Source of the DNA: Blastobasis lacticolella
Lineage: Eukaryota; Arthropoda; Insecta; Lepidoptera; Blastobasidae
Direction: 5' to 3'
Assembly: GCA_905147135.1 (NCBI GenBank)
Contig: LR990053.1
Coordinates: forward strand, 6,584,501 to 6,648,500
DNA length: 64,000 nucleotides
The notes beneath the pieces were generated by a model, which had not been told where the DNA came from, did not search any database, and was given only the letters and a program-made list of their open reading frames with translations. The position numbers were made by a program, and so were the translations under genes. This document shows, in pieces, positions 1 to 10,550 of this stretch (positions within the stretch are counted from its first letter, which is position 1; each line of letters starts with the position of its first letter).

Positions 1-2228
1 TTCTAGTTTTACGTCTGTATACAGAAGCATAGCGTCCCAGCTTAAACTCGGCGATGTGACATAGTATGCTGGATCGAGTTTATAGTGAATTAAACTTATA
101 TTACGGAAGTTTTCGAAAACATCGCATAATAGTAATACGTCAGATTTTAAATATAAATCTGTGTATTCACCAAGATTTTGAATATTAAACTTTTTCCAAA
201 CTAATAAAGCATGATTGTAGTCATCCTCGCTTATATGGCTCATAGTTAGACTATTATAAAAATGTTCTTGTAAAGGTAATTTTATTTCATCAAATTTTGC
301 AAAAGAGTCCATGTAGTCATATGGATAAATACCTTTATTACGCAATAATTTAAATTTTGCCTTCTGTGGAAATTCTCGAGACAAATTAATAAAATTCGTA
401 TCAGATAAACTTTTACTTAATGTATCTAAACTTGCACTGAGGAAATGAAATGAATCTATAAATTTTATCTGAATTGGATATTGACTGTGTTCATTTTGTA
501 TCGTTTTAGTTATGGTTAAATATTTTTCTTTACTCTTAGGAATAATTTTAATAGGCCCATTGTATGTTGCTAATTCTTTTATAAACATGTGAGAATCATA
601 ACCCGATAAGTTATGGATAACAACAGGTATGAACGGGCAAACTCGTAACATTAAATTACAATACGAATGGGCAGCTCCTCTGTATTCAGACGTAACGTGA
701 TCATGATCACGCACCTTATCTCCGAATAAGTAGTTTCCGCAAATGTGACAAGTTGAAGCATTGAAATAATTACTCTTTTGGAAAACTGTCAATGGTTTCA
801 TGGGTTGTTTATTAAATAGTTGTTCATTGATATGCTTTGCATCTTCAATCAATAACTCGATAAACTTATCCACACAATCTTGACCTCTATATGTGACATA
901 TTTATTCAACGTTGTGTCATAAGAGCAACATATATAATATGCAAAACATGCTGGTTTATGAACTTTGTATGTACGCGTATTCGCACTAGTATTTATATTG
1001 GAGTTTTCCAATACACTTTCAAAGTCAGCGTAAATAACAAACGGAATTTTTTGTTTTCTGTCATAATTTTTAAACTGGAGTACTGTTTCAGGATCTGGTA
1101 AAATAGTCAATATTTTGGAACATTGATGTGTTCTGTACTTTGATTCATTGGTGAAAAACTGTAAACATGATTCACATAATAATACTTTGCCCTTATGATG
1201 AGTGATCTGTCGTCTTACTAAACGAATGAGATCTTTTATTAAACAGTAATGTCCTTTATTATCTATTTCAAAATATAACAAATTGACATGGTTTTCTTTT
1301 TTAGTTTTCGTCATATATAGTGGTCCTGTTACAAGGTATTTGTAATCTAAACCATATATATTTACACTTATTTCGAGATTTTTTGATTCAAATAACTTGA
1401 TATCATTAAATGAAGGAGGAAAAGTCATTCCTTCAGTACATAATACGGATGAATAATGTGGATACGAACTCATTCTGCATACATTTCTTTTACTAGGATG
1501 TAATGCAGCAACGATACTCCACAAGAAACATTTATTATCGGTATTCTTAATATTTAGGCAACTTTTGGTATTCTTGATAGCTAGAGGCAGATCTAAATAA
1601 GATCCACCGTTCATTGGGCTATGCTTATTAATGTTAATCTCAAGGTGGCTTATAGACATGTAAGACCACCCTGAGTCACAATGCTCAAATTCAGAAACTT
1701 TCCTTTTAAATGTCTCTATTACATGGTAATATAAATCATTCATATCAGTATTATGATACACAATCTCATACTTCATATTGAATGATTTTAATAGTTGTTG
1801 GCTAGACTGTGGTAACACAAAATAGGCAAACAACTCAAAGTTTACTTTGATACAGTCATGTTTTATTAATAATAATATCATTAGATTTATAATTCGATCT
1901 TTATTATCCTGCAAGAAGTCCTCTGGGGAGAGGTACTTAACTCCTTGTATAGGATTTAAACGGTATGTCATAATTCTGTTTTTGAATGCTGTGGCTATGA
2001 TATGTATATTCTGGAACTGGGTCTGGATTAAACTATTTGATTTATGGATATTGGTTCTCATGTGATATTGATATTGATGTCTAGGAATTTCAATTTTACA
2101 TTGTGTACATTGGATTATATCATGGGTATTCACAATCATTGGATCATTGCAATCTTTAATTGTTTCATGGTTATTTATCATTGAATCATTAATATGTGAG
2201 CGCCGATGTTTATGAAGCTTTTGTGGGA
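1..2228 (-). CDS. Family B DNA polymerase of a Polinton/adintovirus-like element (N-terminal part, cut by window edge)
   Basis: The minus frame is open without a stop from the stop at 2251-2253 to the window edge (about 750 codons). The first ATG is at 2181; a splice acceptor (T-rich tract then ACAG) at 2229-2230 suggests an exon starting at 2228. In order from the ATG: a C2H2-like finger (CTQC...HMRTNIH); a second Cys/His knot (CESC...THQC); the exonuclease I motif YADFE, the DxE of family B polymerases; an endonuclease VII-like zinc motif (CHIC...RDHDH...RGAAH...CNL); a downstream IHNLSGYDSH stretch that fits the exoII region; and a segment ending ...YLKSDVLLLCDVFENFR. This combination is known from protein-primed PolB of Polintons/Mavericks and adintoviruses. 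The palm motifs lie beyond the edge. The lack of any lesion over 2.2 kb suggests a young or maintained copy. The family call is firm; whether it is virus or transposon cannot be told from here. Confidence 0.88.
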
Positions 2229-2415
2229 CTGTAAAAAAATTAACAATATGTTAATTGATCATTTGATTAATTGTTTTACATAGACATGATAACAAGTGTT
2301 TAAAAATAATGATTAAATAGTCGAGAAACGTTGAAATTATCAGCTCAGATTATATTATTGAATAATCATCATAAGGAAATAGCCATATAACAAGAATATA
2401 TTAAAAAAACACAAC

Positions 2416-2998
2416 TTATAAATATGAATTAATAAATGTAGGAGGTTGGTCACGAAATTCTTTTCGTGTGGCAGCGACAAATTCCGAAAGTCGGCGCCAT
2501 GCCTCTGTATTATCATTTGTCCTGCTCTTAATGGTCACAATTGTATGGCGCCATCTATTTAGAGGCAATATTTTCTCTATTTCATTACATTTGTATATCT
2601 TAAGCTCGATATAATGCGAGCCAAGCTTATTCTCATCACTTTGCCGGGAATAACCCCGAGCAATTTTTCGTGTAAAATACGAATAGAGGGGCTGAATTTT
2701 TTGTTTACCCGATGTCGAGGCTGTGTGATCTGCACCATCATCGTTGTCCTCACTGTCCGTCCCGAAGAGGTCTCGAGCCGTCGTCTTGGGCAGCAAAGGA
2801 ATCGGAGAGATCCTAGGCATGCAGCGTCCCTGCTTTATCTTCCTGGTTGAAGCGAGTTGCTGAGAATCAAGTTTAGATGACTTAACACGTTTTTTAGGTC
2901 TTGCCTCTTGTTGGTCCTGTCGCTCATGACACTCGGATTGCTCGGCGTGCTCGCCATCGGACGGGAATAACTCGTCAGCCGTGACTTGTTTGCTGCTC
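2416..2998 (-). CDS. Gene A: small nuclear-type protein of the Polinton-like element, main exon (about 194 aa)
   Basis: This is the main coding exon of a two-exon gene. The acceptor (ATTACAG) is at 2999-3000, so the exon starts with the single base G, then AGC AGC AAA. The upstream exon ends in AT, so splicing creates the start codon ATG and a protein beginning MSSKQ. No stop interrupts the 193 following codons. Visible features are an acidic N-terminus (DELF), a basic PKKRVK nuclear localisation signal at residues 35-40, an acidic DLFGTDSEDNDDG patch, then LYSYF and YIELKIY segments that recur in gene B. I do not recognise a family. It lies in the same frame and strand as the polymerase, 188 bp upstream of its exon. 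No AATAAA or ATTAAA is visible in 2254-2415, so the two may share a transcript. It could be an element accessory or regulatory protein; that is inference. Confidence 0.72.
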
Positions 2999-4224
2999 CT
3001 GTAATATAGATATTATAAATTAAATAACAAAAAAAGAAAGAAGTAAAAGAACGCAGTACACTAACTACAGCTAGAATAATTTTATTTATTCAATAACCAT
3101 TATCATCAACACCACTTCAGCCACACGTGGTCTGAATATAAGCTTACTACTGAATATAAATAATATTCAATGAATGGATAGTGACTGTGTGGTGACCGGC
3201 TGAATATAATAGCGCTAAGCTTTTAGTCTACGTAAAAATTGTAGTTATAAAATCTAGTATTTTTTCCATGCAATATATAAGAAAAACAGTAAGTATATCT
3301 GCCTCGGTGAAGGTCAAGTTCTTACTTTCCGAGCTTTTTCGTAATGTACTATATAACGAACCAATGTTTAGAATTTCCTATCATTACCAGTGGCATAAAT
3401 AAAAAGTACTCATATTTAATTGAAACAGCACAAATACGTTATATAAAAAACATTGTTCCCTATTTAATTCAGTCAAAATATTTTTAAGTATTCATATGGC
3501 TTTATTTCATTTTCAAGTTAATCAAAACCCATGCATTACACACAATAAGAATTTAAAGTTACGATTCATAATCAGTGAATATTGTAAAACGACATTATCG
3601 CTAACATTGTCAATGGTGTGATACAGGGCATAAGATAATATCAGCTGACACAACCCATAAAATGTCAACGAGATGTTCCGAGTTGAGCGGAACTATTGCT
3701 TTGTCATTACATTGAATTTAAATTTGTTAGAAAAACAAAAAGTTAAGTTTTAATTTTAAATAATTTGGGACCATGATGATTTAATTACTGGTGACATATA
3801 GAACCTTCGTTTTGTAATATTTACACACACCCGGATCACACACACACACACACAAACACACAGTATAAATGATTTTGAAATAATCCACTGTTTCGGTTAA
3901 TGTTTTATATAGTGACAACACTTTTGATCTTTGCAGGACACCAATTAATTCAGTAAAACCAGAAAATGGGCAGCGCTATGTTCTGTTGAGTATTTAAACA
4001 CTGCAATGGCACCCGCTTGTCTAGCGACGATTCTATGGTGCCGCTTCTCCACTAACGTGTAGGAGGTTTAAGTCTCGCAGTGAACTTTTAGGGGCTTTGG
4101 GTGCGAATAGATAGATATATTTGAATAGACAAATAGTTCATCTATTCAATATCTCTATTCACATAGGTGAAGCATAGAAACGCTTTAAATATTCAGAAAT
4201 AAATTAATAAAATTTGTTACTTAC
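2999..4224 (-). other. Intron of gene A (1226 bp)
   Basis: It is bounded by GTAAGT at 4224-4219 and ACAG at 2999-3000. It is AT-rich with stops in all frames. Apart from a CA microsatellite I see no gene or recognisable element in it. Confidence 0.6.
3821..3862. repeat. CA microsatellite, interrupted
   Basis: Runs of ACACAC are broken by CCGGAT and AA, inside the gene A intron. Confidence 0.9.
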
Positions 4225-4331
4225 ATGATTACCACGTTCGCCGCTTATGTCACTATTCACTTATTCACTAAATCACTTTTCTTTTACTGGAAGCTGCTTG
4301 TCACTTGTGATTGCCGGAGGTGGAGAATGAT
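4225..4331 (-). other. Leader exon of gene A, ending in the first two bases of the start codon
   Basis: The minus strand reads ...GTAATCAT followed by GTAAGT (donor at 4224-4219). The exon ends AT; with the G at the start of the next exon it forms ATG. From the proposed start at 4331 the leader contains no other ATG, so the split codon would be the first AUG of the mRNA. The cap site is inferred from a TATA-like box. Confidence 0.6.
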
Positions 4332-4361
4332 GACAGGATACTGCACTACCGCGCTTAAATA
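4331..4361 (-). promoter_or_regulatory. Probable core promoter of gene A
   Basis: On the minus strand TATTTAAG (4361-4354) lies 30 bp upstream of the A in GTCATCA (4331), the usual spacing between a TATA box and an insect initiator. This is based on motif spacing only. Confidence 0.4.
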
Positions 4362-5132
4362 CCGCAAATGCACCCATATAAGGAATGGGAATGCGCCTGA
4401 ATTTGCTGACAAATGTTTATAATCGAAATTGCAATTTAGCAAATTAGATCTTTGCACATGCATGACCCTACCATGTGTACACGAAGTCGATTGATACTTG
4501 TTAGTAAGGTTTTCAATATATAGTATGGAATAGAACTGAGTGAGTGTAAATATGAATATCGTGAACTTATGGTAGGGGCAGAATGCCACCCACGTGAAAT
4601 ATGCATTACATATTTCGTTAGTTAGAAAAATAATGTAAAACGTTTACCTATACTATTGACTCCTCCCCGGCGCCATCTGTAAAGTATACTTAAACACATA
4701 CCAAACTGCACAATCCGTTTAGTAGTTTTAGGATAATTGCGTTCAGACAGTCGGACAACTGATTTTATTTCATACTATGTTGTGATATGCCCCGGCTATG
4801 CGCTGGTATAGACATACAATAAATTAATATTATATAAGCGATTCCGTAAAATACACTTACCATAAACATGGGTTTATATACCTATGGAGGTATAAACAAA
4901 ATATCGGGTCCGTTCAATCCTCACCTGCCTTTGTTTTATACTATGTACTGGTGCCCCGACTTTGCACGCTTCCAGACATGCAAACTAACGTTTACGTGTA
5001 TTGACATTGAGACAGACAAACTTTATTTTATACTATGTATATAATAATGCTTCATGTGCGTTTTCCTTTTACTATATACCGAGTACCAAATCGGCTATAC
5101 TAAATTATTTTTAACGTGGAAGGTTTTAATCG
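4362..5132. other. Intergenic space between divergent genes A and B
   Basis: About 770 bp separates the two divergent promoters. It contains two stretches with TTTTATACTATGT (near 4767 and 4933) resembling the end of the dispersed repeat called family A here. I see no ORF with coding character and could not recognise terminal inverted repeats. Confidence 0.4.
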
Positions 5133-5140
5133 TATATAAG
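5133..5140 (+). promoter_or_regulatory. TATA box of gene B
   Basis: TATATAAG lies 71 bp upstream of the gene B start codon, and no ATG intervenes. A TCAGT initiator-like motif at 5178-5182 is about 45 bp downstream, rather far, so the exact start site is uncertain. Confidence 0.5.
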
Positions 5141-5203
5141 GAAGTCATAATTTTGTGAAACTAACAGAATATTTTGTTCAGTAGTGATAGTTGGGTCTCT
5201 ACA

Positions 5204-5666
5204 ATGTCGGTAAGTACATTACTTTTAATTACATTTTAATTGAATGTATTTTTTTTTTTGCTTTCGCCATTATTCGAATAGACTCTAAAAGATTTTATTT
5301 TACTAATATGTTTCATTTTGTTTGCAGGATACTGAAGATATGTTCAATTTCGTGCGCCCAAACGCGAACGCTAACTCTAAGCTGAGCGATGGTCGAAGGA
5401 CTATCGGTTTGTCTTTGCGGAAAAGACCAAGAGATGAACAAGCATTATATTCATATATTAAGAAACCTAGAAGTTCGGCATTTAAAGTAATACGTATTGA
5501 AATTTATGATGCTGAAGTTTTTAAGAAAGTACATGAAAGCTCAATATGTAACTGTGAAGCGGATATTTGTGTACAGCATGTCTGTGAAAGTATTTTATGT
5601 GATGACATATATAATGCTGTTAAAGAAATCCTACATAAAATCCAATCCAATTTGGAAACAAAGTAA
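5204..5666 (+). CDS. Gene B: small spliced protein of the Polinton-like element (about 114 aa), divergent from gene A
   Basis: Exon 1 (5204-5209) holds only ATG TCG and is followed by GTAAGTAC. The 118-bp intron ends TTTGCAG at 5327, and exon 2 continues in frame from GAT ACT GAA to the stop at 5664-5666. The protein has an acidic start (MSDTEDMF), a basic RKRPRDEQ stretch that could act as a nuclear signal, then ALYSYIKKP and VIRIEIYDAE, which parallel PLYSYF and YIELKIYKCNE in gene A. It ends with a Cys-containing tail (CNCEADICVQHVC). Genes A and B share a tiny or leader first exon, similar polarity away from each other and this core. I do not recognise a known family. Because the shared core is short, their relationship is likely but not proven. 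Confidence 0.65.
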
Positions 5667-5771
5667 TAAAATAAAAAAATGGAGCCTGCTAAATGAAAGA
5701 GCTACCTACATCGATAATTGTATATCTACTGAAATAATCTATGTTACGTTATCCGTAAAAGTATTACATGA

Positions 5772-5777
5772 AATAAA
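5772..5777 (+). terminator. Candidate polyadenylation signal of gene B
   Basis: AATAAA lies 106 bp after the stop and is followed by a T-rich stretch. Another AATAAA overlaps the stop codon region at 5665-5670. Confidence 0.45.
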
Positions 5778-6465
5778 TGTATTGAACAGTCACTACACAT
5801 GGTTTTCTTTATTCTAACTTTCCACTTGTGTCATTTTCCTTATATTCGATTCGCAACCTATCTTCTCGTGGTAAAGGTGGCGATCAAGGTAGCTACCTCA
5901 TGTTGCTCGGGAATAGTATAGATTCCTTTTAACGAAATATTTTTTTTAAATCGTTTCAGAGTTCCACCTTACAATTAAACTTACAAATGTTAATTCTTAC
6001 CATATTACTATGTGTATAGATAGATAAAACATTTAAGTATTCCAATTATATCACTTATGCGAAATAATAGAAGTAGGTATGAAGTATAGTCTAAACAACA
6101 GCACAACTGCCCTTGGCCTTGCTGTTGTTCCAGGAATCCAATGCAAGTAGTGCATTGAGTGCGCGACCACACGCAGCGCAGGTACCTAATAAATAAGATG
6201 CGCTAATGTCTTTACGAGTAGTCGGTTTGCATTTTGCATGCACTTTGTGTCGTCAATTCAGAATCTTTTAGAATAATGACTTCAGATTATTTTTTGCAAA
6301 AAAAGAATGAATGTAATACGACTGCACTATTCACACACATTCATTCACATCAGTGTCATAAACTGATTTATGACACACAGGGTGAAATTGTGGGCATTTG
6401 GAGCGAGAGTTTTCAACAAATGAAAACTCTTGATCCAGATGCCCCAATTTTACCCTACTACTGCC
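5778..6465. other. Non-coding flank of the Polinton-like element
   Basis: This stretch should contain the right end of the element if genes A and B belong to it. I could not identify a terminal inverted repeat or target duplication, since the partner end is outside the window. Nothing else is recognised. Confidence 0.3.
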
Positions 6466-6651
6466 CCATCGGCCATCTGTTCTTCGAGCTATGTGCCCTG
6501 CCCCCTGCCACTTTAGTCTGGCAATCCTTATGTCGGTGACCTTGGTTCGCTTGCGGATCTCCTCATTTCTGACTCGATCGCGCAAAGTAACTCCGATCAT
6601 AGCTCTTTCCATTGCCCTTTGGGTAACAGTGAGCTTTCTTATAAGGACCAT
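6466..6651 (-). pseudogene. Reverse transcriptase C-terminal fragment (non-LTR retrotransposon)
   Basis: About 60 codons read VTQRAMERAMIGVTLRDR ... RRTKVTDIRIARLKWQ...GHIARRTDGRWG. This is the well-known C-terminal stretch of RTE/L1-like endonuclease-reverse transcriptases that are abundant in moths. The reading frame leaves the family sequence after GRWG, and the fragment has no intact 5' part, so it is a dead relic. Confidence 0.8.
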
Positions 6652-8337
6652 ACGGGGTCGGCAGCGCGTTGGTAATTGCTTATCATCAAGCAGGCCGTAA
6701 GCTTGTTTACCATCTTAGTGGTATAAAAAAAAATTAAATAAAACAAAGGTACCAACTGTACTCCTGATACTATCACAAAAGAACAAAGAGCAAAACGCGT
6801 CAACAATAACAAGGATATCTTCTGCTGGTACAGTTTCAATTTCAAAGCAAATACGATTTATAGTGTGCAATATATCAGCGTAGTGACAGGCCATTAAACC
6901 GTTATCCGCTGAATATATCATTGCGAGATTGCTATCTCGAGTTTCGCACAAAGCAAACTAGTACCTACCACGAGTGAGTTTATAGCAGTGAAGTTTATTT
7001 TCAGATTAGCCATAGCCATTTCTTGAGGTTTTCCCCGCGCGTAGTTTGGATCGCTGTAAACGTTTAACTATCCCGTGGGATCCTATTATTTTTCCGGGTT
7101 TAGATGTATTTACACTTCGCAATAATGTCATTTTATATTAATGAAAGATTATGAGTAAAAGTTCGAACGAAAACGTCGTTACGCTCAAAATCTACATGGA
7201 TCTTCATGCGGTTCAACAATAGATAAGAGTGATTCAAGGAGAAAGTTTTTGTGCTAAAAAGAAAACGTGGAATAACCGCGACTACGTAGTCGCGGGAAAG
7301 TGATAATAATATAAATGTTCAAATAAAGTACGAGTAGGTAATCTTTTTTTTTATTCATATGTTTCAGGCAACTGAGGCCCACATTTATATATACATACAT
7401 AAAATACTTACTATAAAATCAATACATAAATAATATAGCCACAAAAAGATAATAGAAATATATTGCCGTTTGGTGGCCATATTACCCCGCTGTGCCTCTG
7501 TGCCTTATTCCAGAAATACGATTTTCATTTATTGCCATAAAATAAAATTGAGTTCATTTATTGCCATAAAATAAAATTGAAGAGACCGATTTAGCGAATT
7601 ATATGTAAAGACCTTTCTAAATGTAGCTCAAAGAATGTTCAGGAGGCTTGCCTGTTTGTGTTTGGCATAAAAGAAATCATCACAAAATCAACTGAATTAA
7701 TCTAAATATACAAATTAAATTAAACAATAAAAACACCTTTTAGGTCGGCCTCGTATTCTCTTCCGCTTACGCGATGTCCATACATATCAATTAATGAATT
7801 ACCTTTTACAGTGCACAAACTAAACTGACCCGGTAACGGTGACCTGTTGTTGACAAAGACATGACATTTCAACATGACTCCACTTAGTTCCAGTTTTCAG
7901 ATCAGATAAGTTTGTGACACTTTAACTGGCGGTTTAGTCCAACCTTTCGATCACTTTATTACAGATAACGTTCACGGGTAGACCTAGTCGTGAAAGTGAT
8001 ACAACCTCGGGAAATATATAAACCGTCACAGAGTGCCAATCGCTTCCCAAGACTATTCAACCAGTCTCCGGGTCCCCAGCGGAAGATCTTAGACAACTTC
8101 GCTTCGCCAACGGTATTAGGAGGCACAATTAGCGAGTGGCGACCTCGTAGCGGTACTAAAGTTCGACTAGCCTCAAAATACAACACGGTCACCTATCCAG
8201 TTCCCGGACTCTGCGAGCCGCTTAAGCTTGGATATCGGTCTTGAAAGCATGCTACCACTACAGCAGTGATAAAAAAACCGCGAGTAATTCGTAAAAGTTG
8301 TTTTATTTGGAAGGTCGGCTATTTTTGGGCGCCTAAT
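6652..8337. other. Non-coding, repeat-derived sequence
   Basis: No supported gene. A segment at 8030-8130 (GTGCCAATCG ... GGTATTAGGAGGC) resembles 27728-27795, so it is likely an interspersed repeat of unknown class. Confidence 0.35.
7524..7581. repeat. Two-copy tandem duplication, 29-bp unit
   Basis: A unit beginning TTCATTTATTGCC and ending AATTGAG occurs twice head to tail; 28 of 29 bases agree. Confidence 0.9.
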
Positions 8338-8490
8338 TTACTGGAGCAGGATGCGAGAGCCAACGGCCTATAGCTCGTAGTTGTGGCTACGGCCTACGAC
8401 TCGTAGTTGTAACTACGTAAGTGAGTAAACTAGGTAAGTAGACTCTGGCAGAAGCCGGGATTGACCGCTAGGTTGATAATGTTGATATAC
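8338..8490 (+). repeat. 3' end of an RTE-like retrotransposon
   Basis: GATGCGAGAGCCAACGGCC (reading MRANGL) and CTGGCAGAAGCCGGGATT are the same end motifs seen at 33340-33480 and, reversed, at 37485-37610. In the fuller copy they follow the reverse transcriptase C-terminus. Confidence 0.6.
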
Positions 8491-8734
8491 GCCCCGTGGG
8501 AGCGAATTAAATTTCTTTCCTTTGTATTTGTTCCCAGACGGAAGGTTCCTAATTAATTTCAGTAGGGACAAACATTTGAGAATACATGTGTATTTCTCTA
8601 TCTAATAAATGTATGCGTACCAAAAACAATATGAATACAATAATATGTTCTATTCCGACTTAAAACCTAGAAAAATACTTTTTACCGGCTTCCATAAAAC
8701 AGCTCTACCTATTCAGTATTCATACTTGACGCAA

Positions 8735-8815
8735 CCAAATAAACAAACAGGTCACCTGATGGAAAATGATCACCGCCTGTCACAGCGTAAGAGTGGGTCA
8801 GTGGGCTTTTAATGC
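8735..8815 (+). repeat. Fragment of dispersed repeat family B
   Basis: CAGGTCACCTGATGGAAAATG and the adjoining GATCACCGCC match the head of the repeat seen at 18295, 18640 and 31190. Confidence 0.45.
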
Positions 8816-9256
8816 CTTTGTCGTGCCACAATTAACTAAGTAATGCATTCACATATTAGTGGAGGATTCCAAGTAGATTTCTAATAGGTCCCTCGAATCT
8901 ACTTACATACGTATGTTGATACTTTTTCTACAGTATAGGAATATGTAGCGCACCTGTACTAATTTAAATTCGAGTAAGAATCACGGCCGTCCAAACTACA
9001 CATTTATTCCCGGTCATACCCACTGGGAACGTAACCACTGGCCATTAGGGAAATTTCAAATTTATCATACCAAGGGGTACCGTACGCAATTTCTCGTGTC
9101 AACAAACAAGTTTTACTATGGTACAAACTCGGAATTCGCGAAACAATATGCTGTTTCATACAAAATTGAAAATGAATTTTGCCAACATGTATGAAATGCT
9201 GATTCGTTTTTTCACGAGCTGTTTTAATCTTTAATAATAATTCCATCAAGAACGCA

Positions 9257-9545
9257 CAACACAAAGTGTCAGCTACTCTAACTTTGTATTTTTCAATAGT
9301 AATCCATTTTATAAGTCAATTCATCTAGACTTGTGTCAATGATATTTTAAATCAGTCGTGGTCTACCATTGAAACCAGTCGTGGTCTACCATTGAAACGT
9401 ACTATAGTACTCATCAACAACACCAAGTATCAACTATTCTAACTTTGTATTTTTCAATAAAAATCCATTTTTTGAAAAATTTTATCTAGACTTCTGTGAA
9501 TAACAATTTAAATCAGTCGTGCTCTACTATTGAAACGTACTAGAT
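9257..9545. repeat. Diverged tandem duplication of about 130-150 bp
   Basis: Copy 1 (9257-9410) and copy 2 (9418-9545) share CTAACTTTGTATTTTTCAAT, ATCTAGACTT and CTACNATTGAAACGTACTA. Copy 1 additionally carries a local 22-bp doubling of the CAGTCGTGGTCTACCATTG part. Confidence 0.85.
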
Positions 9546-9811
9546 CCATAACTTTGCAATGTGCACGACAATTCCAAGTTAAACTTCAATCTATTACGGC
9601 TGATTGTGAACACACAGTCGGTTCTAACAGCGAGTTCCGATTCGTTCCAACACTGCCAAGTTGCGTGGACCGATTACATTGTGCAAAGAGGGATTGCATG
9701 TTCGACTCCACTATATCAAACGCACCGATACATGAGCCGATATGCGCTGGGAGTGACGGCATTGTAATAAAGCCGGTTTATTCATACTTGCATACAATGT
9801 GAATTAGTACA

Positions 9812-9857
9812 TTCACGCGACTCAATGTGTTACCATGATCCAATCTTGTCAGGTTTA
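9812..9857 (+). mobile_element. SINE body fragment
   Basis: ACTCAATGTGTTACCATGA and the following TCCAATC...GTCAGGT match the central part of the full SINE at 10185. Confidence 0.6.
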
Positions 9858-9968
9858 TAGCAAGAAGAAAAAGGGTAGGTAGGGGTAAAGTAGGTGTAGG
9901 GTAGGGTAGGGATAGGATATCACGCGAACAAAGTCTCTCCGGGCCCGCTAGTCACTAATAAAATAAAT

Positions 9969-10138
9969 TATCTTGGCGTTAATGTCCCGGTTGTGCTTTC
10001 GCGCAGGAGGGCCTCGGGTTCGCCTTAATCATGAGGTAGCGACAGCCAACAGACCTCCCCGTGACCCTGTTAACAGGGGAATCTGACGAAATTGTTTACG
10101 AGTCGGACTCCTAAACCACTAGGCCACCGACGCTCTGT
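9969..10138 (-). mobile_element. tRNA-derived SINE, rearranged partial copy
   Basis: Read on the minus strand it has the tRNA-like head (GTCGGTGGCC near 10130) and the 3' end (ACCGGGACATTAACGCC near 9972), but the middle is shortened. It stands head to head with the full copy at 10185, giving an inverted SINE pair. Confidence 0.75.
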
Positions 10139-10184
10139 CGCACTGTACGCCCTATATACATCAAATATTGATCGTATTTATATT

Positions 10185-10550
10185 AGAGAGCGTCGGTGGC
10201 CGAGCGGTTAGAATATCCGACTCATAAGCCAGAGGTCCCGGGTTCGAATCCCGCTCCGGCCATGTACTAATAACTGTTTTCTGAGTTATGTACATTACTT
10301 GAATACTAACCGATGCTCTTACGGTGAGGGAAAAACATCGTGATGAAACCTGCACATTCAGGCGACTGGATGTGTAACCATGATCCAATCTAGTCAGGTT
10401 CCTCTGGTAGCAGCATGGCATGCAGGTCAGATGGCAGTCGCTCCACTATAATCACCTGATCTGCCAAATCCTGGATCATGGTCACGGCGGACCCCGGGCC
10501 CTCGTGCGCGAGAGCACAACCGGGACATTAACGCCAAGATGATGATGATG
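10185..10550 (+). mobile_element. Full-length tRNA-derived SINE with exact target-site duplication
   Basis: It starts with a tRNA-like head holding an A box (GGTGGCCGAGCGGTTA) and a B box (GGTTCGAATCCC), continues with a unique body and ends in (GAT)n. An identical 18-bp sequence, starting ATTGATCGTA, flanks it at 10167-10184 and 10551-10568. Structure and tail resemble the HaSE-type SINEs of noctuid moths (family assignment from memory). The exact duplication shows this is the youngest copy in the window. Confidence 0.93.

Noticed and set aside
4620..5045. Terminal inverted repeat of the Polinton-like element between genes A and B
   Set aside because: No inverted partner was visible, and the segment rather resembles family A repeat ends.
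5497..5817. Second frame overlapping gene B
   Set aside because: It is a shifted shadow of gene B and the following AT-rich 3' region.
8000..8244. Protein-coding gene on either strand
   Set aside because: Both strands are open, but the sequence partly recurs at 27728 and fits no family, so it is treated as repeat.
10185..10262. Functional tRNA gene
   Set aside because: The A and B boxes belong to the SINE head; the cloverleaf is degenerate, no acceptor stem closes, and the same head recurs in other SINE copies.
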